Below, piece after piece: positions 43,155 to 50,941 of a DNA stretch of 64,000 bases. The notes beneath the pieces are model-generated. The model was not told the DNA's origin. It searched no databases and worked only from the letters and a program-made list of their open reading frames with translations. The DNA is from Rhodococcus sp. IEGM 1409 (GTDB taxonomy: Bacteria > Actinomycetota > Actinomycetes > Mycobacteriales > Mycobacteriaceae). Location of the stretch: positions 62,001-126,000 of the forward strand of contig NZ_JASHKN010000006.1 of NCBI RefSeq assembly GCF_030056735.1, written 5' to 3'. The translations under genes and the position numbers were made by a program. Each line of letters opens with the position of its first letter. Position 1 is the first letter of the stretch.

Positions 43155-43799
43155 ATGACCGGAGCAGCGGAGCTGATGATCGAGATCCCTGCCGGCGAAG
43201 TGCATCTTCGGGACGACCGCAAGGGCACTGCGTGGACCTCGAGAGTCGAATCCTTCCGCCTCGCGCGCCATCTCACGACCCGGGCACTGCTTCTCGGTGA
43301 TTCGTCGGCCGATTCGAGCAAGCCCGCAGTCGATCTTTCCTGGCAAGACGTCATCGCAACCTGCAACACACTGTCCGTCGCGGACGGTCTGACGCCCGCA
43401 TATCAGGACGTCGACACCGATTCTCCGCAGTGGGACCGGGCTGCAACTGGTTACCGGCTCGCCACCGAGGCGGAGTGGCAGTACGCGTGCAAGGCCGGCA
43501 CCTCCGGCTACCGCTACGGCGAGATCGACGAGATTGCCTGGTACAGCGACAATTCAGAGGGTAGAGCGCATCCCGTCGGAACGAAGACACCCAACAACTG
43601 GGGCCTGTACGACATGATCGGCAATGTCTGGGAATGGTGCTGGGATATCTACGACCCCGAGGTCTACGGCGCGTACCGGATCTTTCGCGGCGGCAGTTGG
43701 GCCGAAAGCGCACGTGGTTGCGGCGCTACCGTAAGGCGGCGAAGCCATCCTACGTTTGCTATCGACGACCTGGGATTTCGCCTAGCTCAGACGATCTGA
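43155..43799 (+). CDS. SUMF1/formylglycine-generating-enzyme-like protein
   Basis: 214 residues with the SUMF1 landmarks RLATEAEWQYACKAGTSGYRYGE, NNWGLYDMIGNVWEWCWD, FRGGSW and DLGFRLA. In true formylglycine enzymes two Cys lie 3 and 8 residues after the GGS; here +3 is Glu and +8 is Cys, so formylglycine activity is doubtful. Many family members have other roles, such as iron-dependent oxidation or structural modules. Its last 133 codons form the left copy of the 584-bp duplication. Confidence 0.82.
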   Translation: MTGAAELMIEIPAGEVHLRDDRKGTAWTSRVESFRLARHLTTRALLLGDSSADSSKPAVDLSWQDVIATCNTLSVADGLTPAYQDVDTDSPQWDRAATGYRLATEAEWQYACKAGTSGYRYGEIDEIAWYSDNSEGRAHPVGTKTPNNWGLYDMIGNVWEWCWDIYDPEVYGAYRIFRGGSWAESARGCGATVRRRSHPTFAIDDLGFRLAQTI

Positions 43800-43984
43800 G
43801 GACAGACGGCCGAGGACTTCGAGCACAGCCTCGATCTCTTGGCGACTGCGCAGCCGAACTATCGGCAACGACGGCACATCGACAAGAACCGTGGCCATTC
43901 GCTCGGCGTTGCGTCCGTCGGTTCGCCAGGCCCACCGAACCACATGATCCGGATCGAACAGAATGGTGAGTAGGGGCGGCTCCA
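43401..43984. repeat. 584-bp direct repeat, left copy
   Basis: Aligns without gaps to 49967-50550 with about 20 mismatches by eye (roughly 96.6% identity). It spans the 3' half of the SUMF1 gene and the 3' end of the convergent P-loop kinase gene. The similarity stops abruptly at both edges. Confidence 0.95.
43782..43984 (-). pseudogene. 3' fragment of a P-loop kinase gene
   Basis: The last 66 codons match the C-terminus of the complete kinase at 50348-50923 (TILFDPDHVVRWAWRTDG, then VLGRLSSDRLS). The Walker A half is missing; upstream codons to 44078 come from island DNA and bear no resemblance to it. A relic created by the duplication/insertion. Confidence 0.88.
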
Positions 43985-44360
43985 CACCGAACGCCGCAGC
44001 ACCTACCAGAGCAAAGCCGGATGAAGGTTGTTCCTCCTTATGCGTCGAATTCATGTCCCCGATCTGATCCATTCCCAATGCCTCCTTCGTCGCAGCGCAT
44101 ACATGTGTCTATCCATTTCGCTATACCTCTCGTACGCGGATCTAACGTCGTCATGCGCCAATGACGACGAAAACGTCGGGTTCGCTTGCACCTTGTCGAG
44201 CAAGAAGTTCACTTTCAGTTCCCGGCATCAAATGTGACTGCCCAGCAAACCACTGTTTCGGCATAACTTATGTGCAGGGTGGCTTACAGAACAACGGCAT
44301 TCGTGAGAAACTGGCAAAGATAGTCGGATCCGATGCACGGACCACCCAAAAATGTTGTTG
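43985..44360. other. Gene-free left part of the island
   Basis: 376 bases in which no domain, RNA or long hairpin was recognised. It is visibly less GC-rich than the core chromosome, and open frames are short and unrelated to known families. Confidence 0.4.
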
Positions 44361-44489
44361 CTAAAGCGATTCCAGATAGGTCAAGACGACGATCAGTGCG
44401 ATGATCGGCACGAAGATCAAAAGGGTGGTGCGGTCGATCTTTCCATCCGAATCGTCGCCTCGATCGCCACTACCCTTGTGACCGTTCAT
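44361..44489 (-). CDS. Small membrane protein, 42 aa
   Basis: MNGHKGSGDRGDDSDGKIDR is a charged N-terminus followed by a single hydrophobic helix (TTLLIFVPIIALIVVLTYL). ATG 44489 is preceded by AGGAAGGGTGGAAG, a strong ribosome-binding site, which supports a real gene. No homologue recognised. Confidence 0.5.
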   Translation of the reverse strand: MNGHKGSGDRGDDSDGKIDRTTLLIFVPIIALIVVLTYLESL

Positions 44490-45015
44490 CTTCCACCCTT
44501 CCTGCTCATCTGCCAGTTCTCAATTCTGGTCATGTTCACGTCGTTGTGGCGGGCACCCACTGCTGATATCAGGGTTGTTCAGTGGTTCTTGATCGGCAGT
44601 CAATTCGACGGCGTCTGCCGCGGTGTTCTCCTCCACTTGCGCCAGACGTTTCGTGCTTGGATGGAGGCGATGTCCTCACCTTGGATCGGCAAACCATGCG
44701 AGGGCGACGAGATCGTTCACCGTTCGGATCTAGCCGTTCAGGAAGCCGGATCCTAGCTCGCGCAACGGCAACGGCAGCTCAGCCTGGGGATCGCGGGTCC
44801 ACAATCAGTACTCGGTCTGCAGTGCCGCCAGCGGGTGCACAGTGTGAGCGCACCCGGATGGTGTCCGGTCTGGCTTCGGACAACCCAAGGCGGCGTACTT
44901 TCCCTTCAACACCAGATCTGCGAGGGTGCCGGAAGAATTCTTTCTTCTGCTGATCCGTGTACTTTTCGCCAGCCATTGCAAGATTTTCCAGTTCACCTGA
45001 TCGGTCATACCAGGT
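44490..45015. other. Gene-free stretch with a possible transposase scrap
   Basis: 526 bases without a supported gene. On the minus strand from 44976 the text MAGEKYTDQQKKEFF resembles the first residues of an IS30-type transposase, but similarity ends after about 15 residues. Otherwise nothing is seen. Confidence 0.35.
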
Positions 45016-45930
45016 TTACTCGCGCTGTCTCGATACCGGTGACTCGGCGGATTCTGAAGTGTCTGTGTCCGCGGGGTTGCTCATCGGGGCGACCCAACTC
45101 GATAGCAGCTGAAGACCGTTGTGGGAGGCCGATCCGGGTTCGGCCGAGAACACCAACATCTGAAGGCCGCGGTCGGATGACAAGTCCATTCCCTGGAACC
45201 TCAAATCCAGATCACCGACCACCGGGTGATGCACGCTCTTGATTCCAGTGCGATGTTCCCGCACATCATGCGCGCCCCACAGCTTCCGGAACAGATCACT
45301 GCGGGTCGAGAGCTCACCAACCAAGTCGCTCAACTGACGGTCATAAGGAGCACGGCCGGCTTCGGCACGCAGCAACGCCACGATCTGACGCGTGTTCGCC
45401 TCCCAATCCCGATAGAAATCCTGAGCACGACGATCCAAGAAAACGAAGCGGGCAGCGTTCACCGGCAACTGCGCGTCATCGAACATCGGAGCAAACAATG
45501 CACGGCCCAGCCGATTCGTCGCGACGGCATCGAGTCGGCCGTTCTGCACGAACACCGGTACGGTCGACATCGCATCGATAGTCTGCTGCATACTCACGCT
45601 CACCTGCGGTTTACGGGCCGCGGTTCGGCGCCGAGGGTGAGCGCCGGCGTTCGCGACCCGCACAAGGTCGAACAGGTGGGCATGCTCGGCCTCGTCCAAC
45701 TTCAAGGCACGGCTGATGCCATCCAAAACTGCCTCGGACACACCATTCACCCTGCCGCGTTCCAACCGCTTGTAATACTCCGGGCTGATGCCCGCGACCA
45801 TCGCGACTTCCTCACGGCGCAACCCGGCCACCCGCCGACGACCACCGAAGTCAGGCAAACCCACATCGCCCGGAGTCAATTTCGCGCGCCGGGTCACAAG
45901 AAAGTCACCAATGCCGTCGTGATTACCCAT
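45016..45930 (-). CDS. XRE-family regulator with MmyB-like ligand domain
   Basis: 304 residues from ATG 45930. Helix-turn-helix in GLRREEVAMVAGISPEYYKRLERGRVNGVSEAVLDGISRAL, then a PAS-like MmyB domain (VPVFVQNGRLDAVATNRLGRALFAPMF, YRDWEANTRQIVALLRAEAGR). This common actinobacterial type usually controls a divergent SDR or aldo/keto reductase, as here. The 154-base gap to the SDR gene holds two CAGGG-containing direct repeats that may be its sites. Confidence 0.9.
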   Translation of the reverse strand: MGNHDGIGDFLVTRRAKLTPGDVGLPDFGGRRRVAGLRREEVAMVAGISPEYYKRLERGRVNGVSEAVLDGISRALKLDEAEHAHLFDLVRVANAGAHPRRRTAARKPQVSVSMQQTIDAMSTVPVFVQNGRLDAVATNRLGRALFAPMFDDAQLPVNAARFVFLDRRAQDFYRDWEANTRQIVALLRAEAGRAPYDRQLSDLVGELSTRSDLFRKLWGAHDVREHRTGIKSVHHPVVGDLDLRFQGMDLSSDRGLQMLVFSAEPGSASHNGLQLLSSWVAPMSNPADTDTSESAESPVSRQRE

Positions 45931-46084
45931 GACAACGAAACTACCCCCGCACATCACGCCTAGCGGGTCTCTGCCAGGGCACCTCTAGACAGGGACACGC
46001 TATGACACGGGAAGGCGGCTTGAATCGAATCATGCCTCCGTTCCCCGGAGCTGTCACCAAAATTTCTTCCGAAAGGCCATCACC

Positions 46085-46927
46085 ATGAGCAGCAACGTCT
46101 GGTTCATCACCGGAGCAGCCCGCGGCATGGGCGTCGACCTCGCTACAGCCGCACTGTCCGCCGGACACCGCGTCGTCGCCACCGCCCGCGACGCCGCAAA
46201 AGTCACCACAGCGCTCGGCGAACACGACAACCTCCTCGCTCTCTCCCTCGATATCACCGACCCCGCCGCATCGATCATCGCCGCCGAAGCAGCCACCGAA
46301 CGATTCGGAAGCATCGACGTACTGGTCAACAATGCCGGGAACTTCTACGCCGGCTACTTCGAAGAGATCAGCGACCAACAGATTCGTAAGCAAATGGAAA
46401 CCAACTTCTTCGGCCCCCTCAACGTCACCCGCGCGATCCTCCCCATCATGCGCACCCAGCGAGCTGGCCACGTGATCACCATTACGTCCGCCGCCGGCAT
46501 CATCGGCCAAGAATTCTGTGCCGCGTACGCCGCGTCGAAGTTCGCCCTCGAAGGCTGGATGGAATCACTCCAGTACGACGTAGCGCCATACGGCATCCAC
46601 ACCACTATCGTCGAGCCCGGCTTCTTCCGCACCGAACTACTCGTCGAGGGCGCCTCCTCCATCTGGCCCGAGCTGTCCATCCCGGACTACGCCGACCGCA
46701 CCGAAAAAACCATCACAGCGTGGAAAAGCATGAACGGCAAACAAGGTGGCGACCCCGCCAAACTCGGCGCAGCCCTCGTCACCATCTCAGCCCTCGATAC
46801 ACCACCGCTGCGGTTCGTAGCCGGAGCGGACGTCGTCGACGGCGTCGAGCACAAAGCACACCTACTGCTCTCCCAGGTAAAAGCACACCGCGAACTGTCC
46901 TCCTTGATGAACATCGACAACGACTAG
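46085..46927 (+). CDS. SDR-family oxidoreductase (island)
   Basis: 280 residues. GAARGMGVDLATAAL is the cofactor motif, NNAGNFYAG the NAG motif, ITITSAAGIIGQEFCAAYAASKFALEGW the catalytic region with Ser, Tyr and Lys. Substrate unknown. GAAAGG lies 9 bases before the ATG. Divergent from the XRE regulator and probably its target, together with the lipoprotein gene 16 bases downstream. Confidence 0.9.
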   Translation: MSSNVWFITGAARGMGVDLATAALSAGHRVVATARDAAKVTTALGEHDNLLALSLDITDPAASIIAAEAATERFGSIDVLVNNAGNFYAGYFEEISDQQIRKQMETNFFGPLNVTRAILPIMRTQRAGHVITITSAAGIIGQEFCAAYAASKFALEGWMESLQYDVAPYGIHTTIVEPGFFRTELLVEGASSIWPELSIPDYADRTEKTITAWKSMNGKQGGDPAKLGAALVTISALDTPPLRFVAGADVVDGVEHKAHLLLSQVKAHRELSSLMNIDND

Positions 46928-46943
46928 AAACGAGAAAACAACC

Positions 46944-47438
46944 GTGAAAAAATCGCTTACTCTGATCGCCCTCGCCGCGACCGCCGCGGTTGCCCTCTCT
47001 GCATGCTCGTCACCCACGCCCGACGACACCACCGCAGCATCGCCGTCCTCGTCCGCATCGGCCGCCGGCGAGGACGCATCGACGGATGGTATGCAGATAA
47101 CCATCACCGCCGGTGATGAGGTCATTACCGCGACCTTGAACGACAGCCAGGTCTCGCGGGACTTCGCAGCTACCCTGCCTGTGACGTTGCCCTGGTACCG
47201 CAACGGAAGCATCGAATACATCACCGAACTGCCCGCACCGATGACGGAGACCGGCCCGTTCTACACAGACGTGCAGCCCGGCGACCTCGTCTACTACAAC
47301 CCGATGGACAGCATCACCATCATCTACGAGGCAACCAGCTCCGTCCCGACCCTGACGAAGATGGGCGAGATCACCTCCGACCTCAACATTTTCGAAAGCC
47401 TGCCCGACGACATCGACATGCGCATCGAAGCCGCCTAA
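46944..47438 (+). CDS. Lipoprotein with cyclophilin-like fold
   Basis: 164 residues. Signal peptide with lipobox LSAC (Cys at about residue 21), a Ser/Ala-rich linker, then a domain reading ITAGDEVITATLNDSQVSRDFAATLPVTLPW ... TDVQPGDLVYYNPMDSITIIYE. This pattern belongs to the cyclophilin-like-2 fold, often encoded beside SDR or aldo/keto reductase genes. Role unknown; there is no evidence for prolyl isomerase activity. Confidence 0.8.
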   Translation: MKKSLTLIALAATAAVALSACSSPTPDDTTAASPSSSASAAGEDASTDGMQITITAGDEVITATLNDSQVSRDFAATLPVTLPWYRNGSIEYITELPAPMTETGPFYTDVQPGDLVYYNPMDSITIIYEATSSVPTLTKMGEITSDLNIFESLPDDIDMRIEAA

Positions 47439-47453
47439 CACTCTGTTGCCCAA

Positions 47454-47467
47454 TGCCTTGCAAGGCA
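47454..47467. repeat. Perfect 14-base palindrome
   Basis: TGCCTTG/CAAGGCA lies directly after the lipoprotein gene, at the edge of the decayed SDR; no T-run follows. Confidence 0.35.
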
Positions 47468-47523
47468 CAAGCAAGCACGAACCGATTCAAGCAGCAAAGG
47501 AAACACTTCCAGCGGATGCACAG

Positions 47524-48070
47524 TTGACCGGAACCGTCGCCATCGTCGCGGTCATCGCCCGCCGCAAAGACCGCCTCGACACCCTCGTCGCCGAAATCGA
47601 AGCCGACGGGGGCGCCGATGTCGATGAGTGAGAGCGAACGATCGCCGTCAATCAGAAGGGCCTGCTCTACATGACCAACACGGCCCTGCCGCACCTGCTG
47701 ACCGCCGCAGAGGACAACCTCCGTGGGGTCGCCGACATCGTCAACATCTCCTCCACCGCGGGCCGACAGGCGTCAGCGAACTTCGGCGTCTACAACATGA
47801 CCAAGTTCGGGGTGAACGGTTTCACCGAAGCGCTGCGGCAGGAAGTCACCAAAAAGCACGTCCGGCGTCGGCGTCCTCAAGCCAGGAGCTGTGGATACAG
47901 AACTCGTCTCGCACAACAACGACACCATCAAGAACGAGCTCGCAGCCTCCGATGCTATCCCCGAGCCGCTGCAGCCTGGAGACATCGCCGACAGCATCGC
48001 TTACATGGTGACCCGTCCCCGCCGCGCATCAGTCGCCGAACTATGGAACATGCCCACATCCCAAGCGTAG
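47524..48070 (+). pseudogene. Decayed SDR-family oxidoreductase gene
   Basis: Pieces of a classical SDR are in order but broken. LTGTVAIVAVIARRKDRLD lacks the whole Gly-rich cofactor loop; the frame ends after GGADVDE; TIAVNQKGLLYMTNTALPHLL and IVNISSTAGRQAS with Tyr/Lys (YNMTKFG) follow in another frame; a frameshift near 47860 then leads to KPGAVDTELVSHNN and the natural end PTSQA. Two deletions and at least one frameshift make it non-functional. Confidence 0.85.
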
Positions 48071-48108
48071 GAATAGGCAACCTTCTCGTAACGAATGGAG
48101 ATTCGGAA

Positions 48109-49164
48109 ATGAAATACCGCACCCTGCCAGGAACCGGCATCAGCGTCTCGAACCTCGCCCTCGGCACGATGGGGTTCGGCACCGAAACCGAGGTGAGCGA
48201 CGCGTTCGCGATCCTGGACCGATTCGTCGCCGCTGACGGCAACCTCGTCGACACATCGAATGTCTACGGTGCCGGTGTATCCGAAGAGATCATCGGCCGT
48301 TGGTTCTCAAGCCGCCCGGACAATGTCACCTCGCGGGTCGTTCTCGCCACCAAGGCCCGCTTCGGAACCGGCCCTGACGTCAATGACGTCGGATCATCCC
48401 GCCGCAATCTGGACCGGGCCCTCACTTCTTCGCTTCGTCGACTCGGCCGTGAGAACGTGGATCTCTATCAGCTGCACGGTTGGGACCCGCTGACACCGAT
48501 CGAGGAGACACTCAACTTCCTCGACGACGCCGTACGGGCCGGGAAGATCAACTACATCGGCCTGTCGAACTTCACCGGCTGGCAGATGCAACTCACGCTC
48601 ACCACTTCGAAAGCGATGGGTGTTCAGGTGCCTGTCACCATACAACCGCAGTACAGCCTCGTATCTCGTGAGATCGAGTTCGAAATCGGCCCGGCTGCAC
48701 TCCACAACAACGTCGGAATCCTCCCGTGGTCACCGCTAGCTGCGGGATTCCTCAGCGGCAAGTACGAAAAGGGAGTGAAGGCGGCAAGCGATACCCGTGC
48801 GGGGGCGGGGAATCCGATGAACGACCACATCTTCGGCGACCTCGCCGCCAAGGATCAGAACTGGGCCACCCTCGATGCGGTCCGCCAGATCGCCGACGAC
48901 ATCGGTGCAACTCCCCCTCAGGTCGCACTGAGCTGGGTCACGAACCGTCCCGGCGTGACGGCCCCGATCATCGGTGCGCGAACTCTGCAGCAGATCGAGA
49001 GCAACCTGGCCGCCTCCGATCTCGTTCTGAACTCTGCCGCCACCGAGTCCCTCGATTCGGTCAGCGCGCCCCGGTCGAACGACTACCCGTACGGACCATT
49101 CGGAGTAAAGCAGCGCGACCGCTACGCCGATTCGAGCGCGCAAGGAATATCGGAACTGTTCTAG
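48109..49164 (+). CDS. Aldo/keto reductase
   Basis: 351 residues. The (alpha/beta)8 AKR motifs are intact: LALGTMGFGTE, catalytic Asp/Tyr in LVDTSNVYGAGVSE, Lys in VLATKARFG, His in LYQLHGWDPLTP, and NADPH-binding PIIGARTLQQIESNL. ATG 48109 (MKYRTLPGTGI) has GGA 4 bases upstream. It follows the SDR remnant and precedes an old-yellow-enzyme remnant, so it was probably part of a larger redox operon. Confidence 0.92.
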   Translation: MKYRTLPGTGISVSNLALGTMGFGTETEVSDAFAILDRFVAADGNLVDTSNVYGAGVSEEIIGRWFSSRPDNVTSRVVLATKARFGTGPDVNDVGSSRRNLDRALTSSLRRLGRENVDLYQLHGWDPLTPIEETLNFLDDAVRAGKINYIGLSNFTGWQMQLTLTTSKAMGVQVPVTIQPQYSLVSREIEFEIGPAALHNNVGILPWSPLAAGFLSGKYEKGVKAASDTRAGAGNPMNDHIFGDLAAKDQNWATLDAVRQIADDIGATPPQVALSWVTNRPGVTAPIIGARTLQQIESNLAASDLVLNSAATESLDSVSAPRSNDYPYGPFGVKQRDRYADSSAQGISELF

Positions 49165-49197
49165 GAAGCTGCCAAGGAATTTGAAAGAGATTCGATC

Positions 49198-49345
49198 ATG
49201 ACCAGCCTCGACCGCCCTCTCGAACTGTCCCAGGTGCCGGTGTGGGCAAGTCGAGTGGCTCTCGCACACATGACAAATCAGCAGAGAGCAGAGCAATGCC
49301 GACGGCACGTTGAGCGACGGCGAGGCACGGTGGTATGTGAAGCTG
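49198..49345 (+). pseudogene. 5' fragment of an old yellow enzyme-type gene
   Basis: MTSLDRPLELSQVPVWASRV then ALAHMTNQQ resembles the start of NADH:flavin oxidoreductases (NR..LAPMTN). After a frameshift the next pieces of the same family appear (ADGTLSDGEARWYV). Then the similarity stops. Only about 50 codons of a 360-codon gene remain. Confidence 0.75.
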
Positions 49346-49349
49346 AATA

Positions 49350-49739
49350 TCAGGGGCGTTCGCCTGCGATTTCCTTACTCAACCGTTCGAGAAGGTCAGG
49401 GACTTGCGCGAGAACAGCCCGCTCATCCTCGGAAAGTACTGCTCGCGCGGCCTTTTCGATCGCGGCTGTCCGATCCGCCCGCTACCTGTCCACGAGTTCG
49501 ATACCCGCCTTGGTCAGATCGATCAGAACCCGCCTGGCGTCGCCGGCGTCGGGCAACTTTGCTACCAGTCCACGCGAGTACGCGGTTGCCACGATCGCGC
49601 TCATGCTCTGATGCCGAATACCTCGACGCCGTGCCAGCTCCGCAATGCTCATCGCGCCGTCACGACGAAGGTACGCAAGCACCTCGATCTCCCCCGCGCC
49701 GCCGACATGTGCCGCAGCTAGGGCACGTCGGGTGAACGA
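49350..49739 (-). pseudogene. MarR-family regulator gene, 5'-truncated and interrupted by TAG
   Basis: The winged helix (MSIAELARRRGIRHQSMSAI and GDARRVLIDLTKAGIELVDR) is followed by an in-frame TAG at 49484-49482. The same frame continues as RADRTAAIEKAARAVLSEDE and runs to a natural TGA at 49350, a normal MarR C-terminus. The N-terminal helix is lost where the IS630 remnant begins. A single base change would restore the frame but not the missing start. Confidence 0.82.
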
Positions 49740-49966
49740 TCCACTGCGTGACACCGTATTTCTTCGGCGGCGGCATCAAGGTCGCGGAGACGATCTCCCG
49801 GTGATCGAGGCTGCGCGGTCGGCCCGAACGCGGATCGTCCGCGAGGCCCACGCGGCCGTCCGCGTCGTAACCGGCACGCCAGGAAATCACCGTCGGCCGC
49901 GACACCCCGACCAACTCCGCGATCGCCGAATTCAACTCACCTCCAGATGCAAGCAGAACGATCCGT
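49740..49966 (-). mobile_element. IS630-family transposase remnant (N-terminal part)
   Basis: IVLLASGGELNSAIAELVGV followed by SRPTVISWRAGYDADG and GLADDPRSGRPRSLD is the N-terminal helix-turn-helix region of IS630-type transposases; it stops after KKYGVTQW. The DDE catalytic part is absent. One edge meets the MarR relic, the other meets the right 584-bp repeat at 49967. Confidence 0.85.
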
Positions 49967-50365
49967 TATCAAGACGCCGACTCCTATTCTCCGCAGTGGG
50001 ACCGGGCTGCAACTGGTTACCGGCTCGCCACCGAGGCGGAGTGGCAGTACGCGTGCAAGGCCGGCACCTCCGGCTACCGCTACGGCGAGATCGACGAGAT
50101 TGCCTGGTACAGCGACAATTCAGAGGGTAGAGCGCATCCCGTCGGAACGAAGACACCCAACAACTGGGGCCTGTACGACATGATCGGCAATGTCTGGGAA
50201 TGGTGCTGGGATCTCTACGACCCCGAGGTCTACGGCACCTACCGGACCTTTCGCGGCGGCAGTTGGGCCGAAAGCGCACGTGGTTGCGGCGCTACCGTAA
50301 GGCGGCGAAGCCATCCTACGTTTGCTATCGACGACCTGGGATTTCGCCTAGCTCAGACGATCTGA
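49967..50365 (+). pseudogene. 3' half of a second SUMF1 gene
   Basis: 132 codons equal to the C-terminal part of the protein at 43155-43799 with a few changes (CWDLYDPEVYGTYRTFRGG in place of the left copy's CWDIYDPEVYGAYRIFRGG). The 5' part is missing and replaced by the IS630 remnant, so there is no proper start. Confidence 0.88.
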
Positions 50366-50550
50366 GGACAGACGACCGAGGACTTCGAGCACAGCCTCGA
50401 TCTCTTGGCGACTGCGCAGCCGAACTATCGGCAACGACGGAATCTCAACCAAGACCGTGGCCATTCGCTCGGCGTTGCGTCCGTCGGTTCGCCAGGCCCA
50501 CCGAACCACGTGTTCGGGATCGAACAGAATGGTGTGTAGGGGCGGCTCCA
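49967..50550. repeat. 584-bp direct repeat, right copy
   Basis: Gap-free match to 43401-43984 at a constant offset of 6566. Mismatches cluster near the left edge and within the kinase 3' region (a 13-base patch near 50440 with seven changes). The reading frames of both genes are preserved in the copy. Confidence 0.95.
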
Positions 50551-50923
50551 TGTTGCGGTTCCACAACACCTCTCGCTGCAGACGCCGACGTACGGTTCGT
50601 GTTATGACCTGGCGCATCACCGTCCGCCGAGGCAGATCCAACCACAGCATCAGGTCCGCACGCTCGGCCAGAAGCCGACGCACCGCACCATACTGCCACT
50701 CGGTCACCCAGGCCGGCTCACTGGAAAAGCGTCGTACTTCGGTTTCGAAACTCTCGAGTGGAATCCAGTCGGGCCCGTGGAAGAGAGAGTCCAACTCAGT
50801 GTGTTCGATCTCGAGAAGCCGCCCGATTCGACCGGCGAGAGTCGTCTTTCCGGCACCGGAGGTCCCCGCGACAAGGATCTTCTGCGGACGAATCGTCAGC
50901 GAGGAGGGGTCTACGAAAGGCAC
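50348..50923 (-). CDS. P-loop kinase/topology-modulation-like ATPase
   Basis: 191 residues. Walker A GTSGAGKTTLA near residue 20, then LEIEHTELDSLFHGPDW and an Arg-rich lid (RTVMRQVITRTVRRRLQRE), in the style of adenylate-kinase-like FlaR/topology modulation proteins. It probably phosphorylates a small molecule; the substrate is unknown. Complete copy of the gene whose 3' end is duplicated at 43782; overlaps the end of the right SUMF1 fragment by 18 bases. Confidence 0.85.
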   Translation of the reverse strand: MPFVDPSSLTIRPQKILVAGTSGAGKTTLAGRIGRLLEIEHTELDSLFHGPDWIPLESFETEVRRFSSEPAWVTEWQYGAVRRLLAERADLMLWLDLPRRTVMRQVITRTVRRRLQREVLWNRNMEPPLHTILFDPEHVVRWAWRTDGRNAERMATVLVEIPSLPIVRLRSRQEIEAVLEVLGRLSSDRLS

Positions 50924-50941
50924 CGATACACACTAGGGGCC

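Larger units (their letters stand above)
43985..49966. mobile_element. About 6-kb inserted island between the two repeat copies
   Basis: Lies exactly between the 584-bp direct repeats. The left flank is a complete SUMF1 gene with a broken kinase, the right flank a broken SUMF1 gene with a complete kinase, so the ancestral order was SUMF1-kinase and this DNA entered between. It carries an XRE regulator, SDR, lipoprotein, aldo/keto reductase, several broken genes and an IS630 remnant that abuts the right repeat. No integrase or complete transposase is present. Confidence 0.75.

Noticed and set aside
44779-44976. Possible IS30-type transposase start (MAGEKYTDQQKKEFF)
   Set aside because: Similarity covers about 15 residues only and I cannot confirm it without a search; noted within the gene-free entry instead.
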